From assembly GCA_035222895.1 (NCBI GenBank), contig JAVYIG010002538.1, forward strand, positions 124,001 to 188,000: 64,000 bases of DNA. The letters run 5' to 3'. A model generated the notes under the pieces. The model was not told where the DNA came from. It saw only the letters and a list, made by a program, of their open reading frames with translations, and ran no database searches. Positions 57,411-64,000 of the stretch are shown here, in pieces. The DNA is from Strongylocentrotus droebachiensis (lineage: Eukaryota; Echinodermata; Echinoidea; Camarodonta; Strongylocentrotidae). Within the stretch, counting starts at the first letter, position 1. The number at the start of each line of letters is the position of its first letter. The position numbers and the translations under genes were made by a program.

Positions 57411-58719
57411 CTTGGTGTTTCAGCTATAACTTTCGCCTGAACAAATGACTGGTCACAATCGAATCACCATGAAATATATAAAGGTGGAGAGTGTTACATG
57501 CAAACTCTGTTAAGCTCTAGAGAAATAGATGATCAGTAAATGGAATAGTGAAGCTTGTAAAGGTTAATACGATAGGAACGTCTCATTGTCAACGAGAACA
57601 CTGTAAACTGGAGTAAGAATTATAACAGATGAGCTCGATATTGATGCAAACAAAAGTGGAATGCAAAAAATGGCGTTTTGTGCAATCGATCTGCCCATTT
57701 TTTGACTGTCATATAAAGCACTTATAAATTTTCAAACTAGGCGGAGTTTGTTTTACAATGGCACACTTAAAATATCTTATCATGAAACCGAAAGGTTTAT
57801 TTCACATTTATCGTTTTGTTCTGTCTGTCAGAGACATAGGAATAATATTTCACGTCCTTCTTATCTTTAAAAATGATTAATTGATGTAAATAAGTGATTC
57901 TCCGTGGTCATTAATTGTTCATCTATCAATTCTCCTTTTCATTCAGTATGAGGTCCTTACATGATATCTGAATATTGATATGATGAATATGATGATTATG
58001 CTTATATTGAATGAATCTCTGTGATTGTTATTTGTAACATATTCTTTCTTTATTGATGTTTTTTGGTATTACGCCTAAAAAAGAAATTAAGTATCATGAA
58101 TCATCAGAATATACAAATGCCATTACATTTCTCGCACTAAAGGCTATCTCATTCCTCCTATACCTCTCCTTCCAAACACAGTCAGTTTATATTATAATAA
58201 TGGATCAGAAAGTCCCAAGGTAAGAGTCTCTAAACAGTCACTAATGGTCATAAAGTTTTCTTTGAGTATAGAAAGTAATAAACCACTTTATTTTTTATGA
58301 TATAGATCTGTCGAGCCTCAGTGCAGTTTTGCAAGTGATCGAACCATTTAATATGTACAATAACACCAACAAATGAGCATTTAAATGAGTCAGTAAGAAA
58401 CACGGTGGGTCCTCGATGTCACGAATATATTGTTTAAGACTGTTCGTGTGATCCCTCCTCCACTTCTTTTTACGCTGTATGTGTACGTAAAGGATTTTGG
58501 ATGTTATTTTTTCTCTCCAGAATTCTGATAATGCATACATCATGAATCAGGCATCACCTGTAAATTTGTATTTATTTTTTCTTACGTTTATGTGCATGCA
58601 TTAATCAAATTTCCAAGGTGACATAAAATTAAGGCACGGCAATTCATTTTATTTCAATTATTTTAACTCAGCACGGGAGTCTTCCTCAGCCAGAGGACAT
58701 TCATTTTTAAGATTACATA
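57411..58719. repeat. Conserved 5' flank of receptor I and spacer
   Basis: Closely matches the B flank (19794-20500) and then the 20900-21200 spacer, including the CACGAATATATTG segment. No gene supported. Confidence 0.6.
57739..57746 (-). promoter_or_regulatory. Shared upstream GGCGGAG motif, receptor I
   Basis: AGGCGGAG followed by TTTG, 329 bases before the start codon, identical in context to A and B. Confidence 0.4.
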
Positions 58720-59830
58720 AACACAAAATAATAATAATGGATGAAATATTTACAAGGAAAAACTTGTAAGTAATAAGGGGAAACACGAAATATACGTCAC
58801 TCATTATTGTATTTTCCATTCCATGATCTCATTTAGGTTACGTTTGAAAATCACATAATTATGATTCACCTTTGAGCCTTGGCGAAATTGAGTTCTATCC
58901 TTTAGCACCACGATAACTGAACTCTTTTTCTCAAAACATATTTCTTATTTCGGTAATGAAAAGTTGTATGTTCAGTTTTTTATGTTGTAGTTCGACTGCA
59001 TAAATGCAAATATATATGAAAAATTATTTGGACAATTGTGACTTGAGATTTTGTACATCATTTGAAGAGTGTGTCTGTTTCTTCTTCTATTTAAGGAATT
59101 ACTTTTGTAACTGATGGTACAGAAGAGCTGAGGATATATTGCGTCAACTTGTAGTACAGTTCGAAAGGCCCAATTTCGAATTATCTGAAGCTTCTTCAAA
59201 GAACCTTTCTTTATATTGCTTTGTAATATTGTTTTATTAAACAAAAGTGCGATATTCTGAGATATGTAGTTCCTTTTCCTTGTTGTGAGGTACAGTTTTT
59301 TGATAACATCTTTTCACACAAAAACAAGGATCCCATCCCAATCGAGATCCTGATCAATTTATTTACAATGGATTATCTGTTTGAGTTTTACATTATTCAT
59401 ATGTTCAAGCGTTCTATATTTTACTTTTACTTTATATCCGATTAGCACGATATATTGCACTTGTTCATTCGGGTTGTTAGATACATAGATGACGACAATA
59501 AGGGGTCCTAACTTTGTCCTCCGTGGAATTCCACAAACTATATTTAACTCGTTTGATCTTACACCTTTTACAAATTTGGACCGTTTTCCATCAATTAGTG
59601 TTGAGATGGCTTATATTTTCTCATCTCAGATCTCTTGCAATGTTTGAACACAGGTATTTATTTCCTGTTTGTATCATCAGATTGAAAATATACGCTAAAG
59701 GTTTCGAAATAACATTAGCTATTGGTTTTAACAAAAGAAGAGGACTATTGTCAGTTCCTGATGTTTTCTTAGGGGGTAATTGGCAAATGAAGCCAATAAA
59801 TCACAAAAGCTAGTCAATGCCTGCCCCTTT
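58720..59830 (-). mobile_element. LINE fragment (C-terminal end of ORF2)
   Basis: The minus-strand frame 59244-58972 reads KKLQIIRNWAFRTVLQVD, then RRRNRHTLQMMYKI. This matches the post-polymerase signature of LINE proteins (KLQxIQNRALRxI, then RRxxHxLxxMYKI). The spacer beside C (near 21350) lacks this insert: GCTGGCCCCTTTCACTAAAC continues straight on. No polymerase core remains. Confidence 0.6.
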
Positions 59831-60341
59831 CACTAAACATACAAGATATTATATTTATTGGTTTATTTATTTATTTCTTTATTTACATCCATTATTAGTG
59901 GTACGATGATGAAATATATACATTCTGTAAATGAAGCGAATAACACTCAAAAAGCTAGCCAATGCTTGCCTCGTTCAGAAAGCCCACACAATATATAGTT
60001 ATTAATTAATTAATTAATTTGTAGTTTTATTTTTACAAGGCAGCATTACCATTTACAAAACTGCTTTCCACAATGGCCGTGTTGGCCTATATTCAGTATA
60101 TATAACATACAATTACAGATTGAAATGTACCAAATAATTATTTTAAGGGAATTTAAATATTATACATCAATGATAAAGGCCAAATTAAAAGACTTTCTTT
60201 AAAACAGAAAAAAAAACATTGTAATAAGACGAAGAGGAAAACCAAAGACAAATAAATAAATAAGAACAACAACAGAAAACAACTAAATCTAACTATACGG
60301 TTTAATAGAAACCTCATTTCGAAAAAAATGTGGAGGGACTT

Positions 60342-61170
60342 TATTATTATGTTTCAAAATATATAGACTATTTACAAAACAAGTAAAATGAAACATGCAA
60401 TATGTACATATCAAGGGTGATCATATAACATTTCTATTACCTTCTTAACTTCTACATTATCAAAGTATCTTATATTTTCCTTGTATTTCAAATAACATTT
60501 AAATGATGAAATAAAATTATTTATTAACCTCTTCGGATTAGTTGGTACTTCCCCAAAGTTCCGCTTTACGTAATCTTTGTATATTAACAGTTGTGCATAA
60601 GTTATCAAAAAATTAAGTAAAGTAAATTTTCTGTTATTTATTTTATATCCAATCAATAACATTTTCATATCAATTTCAATTTCTATTTTAAAGATGAAAT
60701 ATTCAATTCTTGAGAAAAATTTCTAGAAAACTCTTAATTTCTTACAACGAAATATAAAATGCTCAATAGTTTCTTTTCACGACAAATTTCACATTCGTTA
60801 GACTGTACGATTTTCCATGTAAAGAGATTGTCCTTAGAGGCCAATATTCTATGAATTTATTTGAAATTATATTGTTTGATATTATTGTCTCTTATCTTAT
60901 TAAATTTGAACTGAAATACATCTTTCCAAACAAATGTTTTTGGTAGGCCTAAAATATTTTGCCAAAAAAGGAAACTTACTTTCTCTTTTTTCTTTTCTAG
61001 CATTAAATTATAGTAACTTTTCGCTTTAGTACATTCAACGTTTATAACATCGAAAGTTGTCTCAATGTTCATTGTTTCATTTAGACTTGAACCTTTGTTT
61101 ACACGTAAATTTTGTAACCAATATTTTGGGAATGCTTTTTTTAGTTTTGCCGTTTAAAAAAACAACAAAA
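60342..61170 (-). mobile_element. L1-like LINE fragment (C-terminal end of ORF2)
   Basis: Minus strand, frames 61072-60857 and onward: SFLFWQNILGLPKTFVWKDVF, read as SFLFWQNILGL and WKDVFQFKFNKIRDN; then IHRILASKDNLFTWKI, CEICREKKLL and a phenylalanine/cysteine-rich end. The order W..IF...IRD, HRILA, then CxxC is the usual tail of L1-type ORF2. Stops interrupt it. The C-side spacer has about 75 unrelated bases at this place, so it is an insertion specific to the J block. Confidence 0.6.
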
Positions 61171-62277
61171 AAAACATCGTTGACATGCATAAATATATTT
61201 TTAGCTTTGCAAACAAATCACCTGCTTACAAATTTATTTTCAACGATAATACCCAATATATTGATACAAATTATAATGAATTATAGGGGAAGGGAATTTT
61301 AGTGTTTACAAGCGTACGTTCTATTTGAATAAGAATGAAGTTTTTGCGTTTTATATTATGGTTTTAAACCATTATACTGGACATGGATTTCTTTCAAATA
61401 CTTTTCTTCAGTGGTGTCTCTTATTACACCACATTTTTAAATATTTTGAAAATATATACTTACTGTAGTTGGTAGTCAAACTATTTCTTTGTCATTGATA
61501 GTGATAAATTCATTGTCTTTTCACTCATAAGTCCAAGGAATCGTGTGTGTTTTTTAATTGTTTATGCAGAATTTTCCCGGTTAAAATCTTCAAGATTATG
61601 CATGTTTAATTACAAAACACTTCATCGAATTGTCTTCACACGACTTTAAAATCCACGCACATATTGAATCTTTATTCAAACCGAATCCTCTCAGGAGAGC
61701 TGAGTTTCAAACATTCTGAAATCTAAAATTAGTATCCTATCTATATCAAACATTATCCTATATTACATTCCTAATAGGCTACTTCTTACAAATAATCACT
61801 AAGATGGATCGATAGCGCTTAACCTGTTACAATAATAATGTGTGACAATAATTATTATCTATTATTAAAAGATTCACCATATTCAGTTGTTTATATTATG
61901 TTCATGTTTTATGTTACGTCATTAACATTATTTATGTCTACTAGAGTTTTCTCGAACCAATCAGCAATTAGCCATTTATTACACGAATTGGTGTGCAACG
62001 ATAACGATGCTTTATGGCTTTATTAAGTTATAAGGTGACTCAAATTTTTGAGGCAATGAGCCCATACGACAGTAAATGAAAGTTTTTTTTTTTGCACTTT
62101 CTTTATTTTGCATACAATTTACAGACGATGCCGCTGTCGCATGAGGCTTTGGAAGCAGCACCATTCACTGACACGTGCTGGTGTCAGCCAAATGACGCCT
62201 CGTAAATAACGGGTTTAATCAATAAAACTCAATTGACATGATTAATCATGATTGGCAACATTGTTTGAGATATATGA
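61171..62277. repeat. 3' flank of receptor J, duplicated at 21990-23055
   Basis: No gene. A near-copy of the C 3' flank. It includes the conserved minus-strand AATAAA near 62102-62107. Confidence 0.65.
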
Positions 62278-64000
62278 CTACAAGCTATCATTTTGAGCTC
62301 GAACCTTTTGCCAGAATTCTGAACCAGGTTGCCTAGGGTCATCGTAATCCGACTCCGAGGGCGTCGTTTTCTAGGTCTTTCGGCTCATGTCTGGTTTGGC
62401 GTAAAGTTGTTCCACCTCTGCTGATGGACTAGGTATGATATCTGTTAAAGGAAGTTCTGGTGATGTCTTTGGGGTACCTGTTGATAAGCACGCTTTGCTT
62501 ACCGAATATGGGTCGAATAGGCCTTCCTGGTGATAAGGTAGTGGGTTTGATACATGGGAATCTGTTACCTTTGTATTTGCAGTACCACCTTCGACATCAT
62601 CTAAAGAACAATACGTATTATCTACGCTAGGTGCGCTTGGAACGACTACACTTGCAGTGTGTTCATAATGATGGTCAGAGTTTCTGTCACCTGGAGCAGG
62701 GTAATCAGTCGTGGTTGGACACTCTCCTGCAGTCAGAGATTGCTCTTTGGCTTTGTACTTCGTATGGAAAAAGGGCCTGCACATCAAGTCCTGCCTTGCA
62801 GGGAGTATCGGGACGCTCGTTTGCCTTTCCGAACAGGAGTTTGAGGAGGGCATGGTTGCTCGATTCAGACCAGGTTCTTCCTTGTCCGATGTTTGGCAAC
62901 AGGGGACATCACGGCTCGGTCGAGAGACCTCAGATGACGCGGTCATTTCAACAGATTCTGCAACAGTGTTACCAAGGTTTGTAGCTGAATTCATTCGGAA
63001 ACTGATGTTCCTCTGGCTTCTACGATCACATCGCTCTCTTCTTCGGGTTTTGCACATATAATTGCCGAGTTGAACACCTATGCTCAACGTAAGAGCAATA
63101 CCTGTAATCACAACGATGGTAATAAAGATATACCTCTCAACTAAATTGATAGGCTCATCCTGACTTGCTGTAGTTGACGTCGCTGGTGTAACGGTAGAGG
63201 AGAGAGAACGTGCTTTTGAAATACTTTTCATGTACACGGTAGTAAGTATTTGACATTGAGAACCGTCGCTAGAATAGTTGGAAGAATTTGGGTCGACAGA
63301 TGCGTTGGTTAAAACGGAAATTATATTAAGATCTTCCTCTATGTCAACATTCAGACGTCTAATGCCTGTTATTACAAGCATATTTAAGTCATCTTCCTCT
63401 TCACCGCAGAGAAAAATGGGAAAACTTGCAGAAATGCTTTCAGTAGAATTAAACCTCTTGACGGAGTTGCCATCAACAATGAACCACGATGTATTACAGC
63501 ATTTAGATGATGCATTTTCAGATTTAGTTAAATTGCTCTCAACCAAATCGCCAGCTGCTGTAAGAAATTGACAGGCGTTGCTCTTGTTTGTTTTACTATA
63601 AATAACTTCACACATCGTTGGTACAGTGCTGGCATCATTCAGTTTTTCAGGACGAACAAAAATGCTATATTTGTTGGTTATTTTATATTGACCATCCAAA
63701 TTCATCTGAGAAGTTTCATGTTCATACAACACCTGATCCCCTGTGACAAGTCTTGCTCGGTCCCCATCGTTCGCCTGCAACCATTGACACGACATCTGTA
63801 ATTTCCAATGTTTCTTGTTGAAGAATGTTTCGCAAATAGGCTTTGTCTCTTCGATTGTTAAGTTCAATTTGTAAATGAAACAAAGTGGTCGTCCACGTTC
63901 ATACAAAGTCACTTTATGCATCCCAGTATCATTTTCGTCAGTAAGCATAATCGACATTTCATAAATATTTCCCCCTTGTTGGAAGTGAGTCAAACTATAA
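62278..64000 (-). pseudogene. Receptor J: C paralogue with premature stop, 5' end outside window
   Basis: Starts beyond position 64000. The visible frame (64000-62371) corresponds to C from about residue 100 on: ENDTGMHKV, MSCQWLQANDGDRARL, CCNTSWF, FLCGEE, a span (IFITIVVITGIALTLSIGVQLG), PILPAR (PxxPxR), NTYCSLDDVEGG and LYAKPDMSRKT. The next codon, AAG in C, is TAG here (62371-62373). In-frame sequence continues as a recognisable tail (SESDYDDPRQPGSEFW) to the old stop at 62278-62280, so about 30 residues with the YDDP motif are cut off. The protein may still fold, insert and keep two tyrosine motifs, so a functional short form is possible; I call it pseudogene with reserve. Confidence 0.75.

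Overview
This looks like AT-rich nuclear DNA from an invertebrate animal. It has low gene density, many micro- and minisatellites, poly-C/poly-G runs, tRNA-derived SINEs, CR1/L2-like and L1-like LINE fragments, and hAT-, piggyBac- and Harbinger-like MITEs. The repeat style reminds me of echinoderm genomes, but nothing here proves the taxon.

The only host genes I can support form one tandem, minus-strand, lineage-specific family. They are large receptors read from a single exon: signal peptide, about three cysteine-containing immunoglobulin-like segments rich in N-glycosylation sites, one membrane span, and a long cytoplasmic tail. I label the members A to J by coordinate: A 11.0-12.6 kb (broken), B 18.5-19.8 (intact ORF, almost no tail), C 23.1-25.1 (intact), D 33.2-35.9 (broken by a MITE and a frameshift), E 39.6-41.8 (one frameshift), F 43.1-44.7 (pseudogene), G 45.9-48.0 (intact), H 49.3-51.3 (intact), I 54.8-57.4 (split by a MITE), J 62.3-64.0 (runs off the window, premature stop). 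Further relics lie at 4.4-5.9, 15.7-16.4, 31.4-31.8 and 32.6-33.2 kb.

The long tails share a reusable set of tyrosine motifs: YCSL/V-DDV, YAKPDMSRKT, YDDP and terminal YMN/YGN, plus a PxxPxR SH3-type ligand in C, G and J. These resemble docking sites for SH2/SH3 adaptors of the Crk and Grb2 type. Members A and B have the same ectodomain type as I, but a different membrane segment that stops after four or five cytoplasmic residues. Long-tailed and short-tailed relatives side by side recall paired immune receptors. That makes this the best candidate for an under-described recognition system, by inference from architecture only.

Layout: 1-13.5 kb and 13.5-20.6 kb are two diverged copies of one block (relic, spacer, A/B gene, conserved 5' flank). 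The first copy is enlarged by a GGGGCACTTAT-rich repeat, two MITEs, and two LINE fragments. B-C (18.4-25.3) and I-J (54.8-64) are a second duplicated pair with shared flanks. The spacer at 28.9-31.4 repeats 51.9-54.8, but there the receptor gene body has been deleted. The centre (33-51 kb) holds D-H. Six members carry a G[G/A]GCGGAG-type motif upstream of the start codon, five of them at 326-346 bp. Several insertions can be dated relative to the duplications because the sister copy keeps the empty site.
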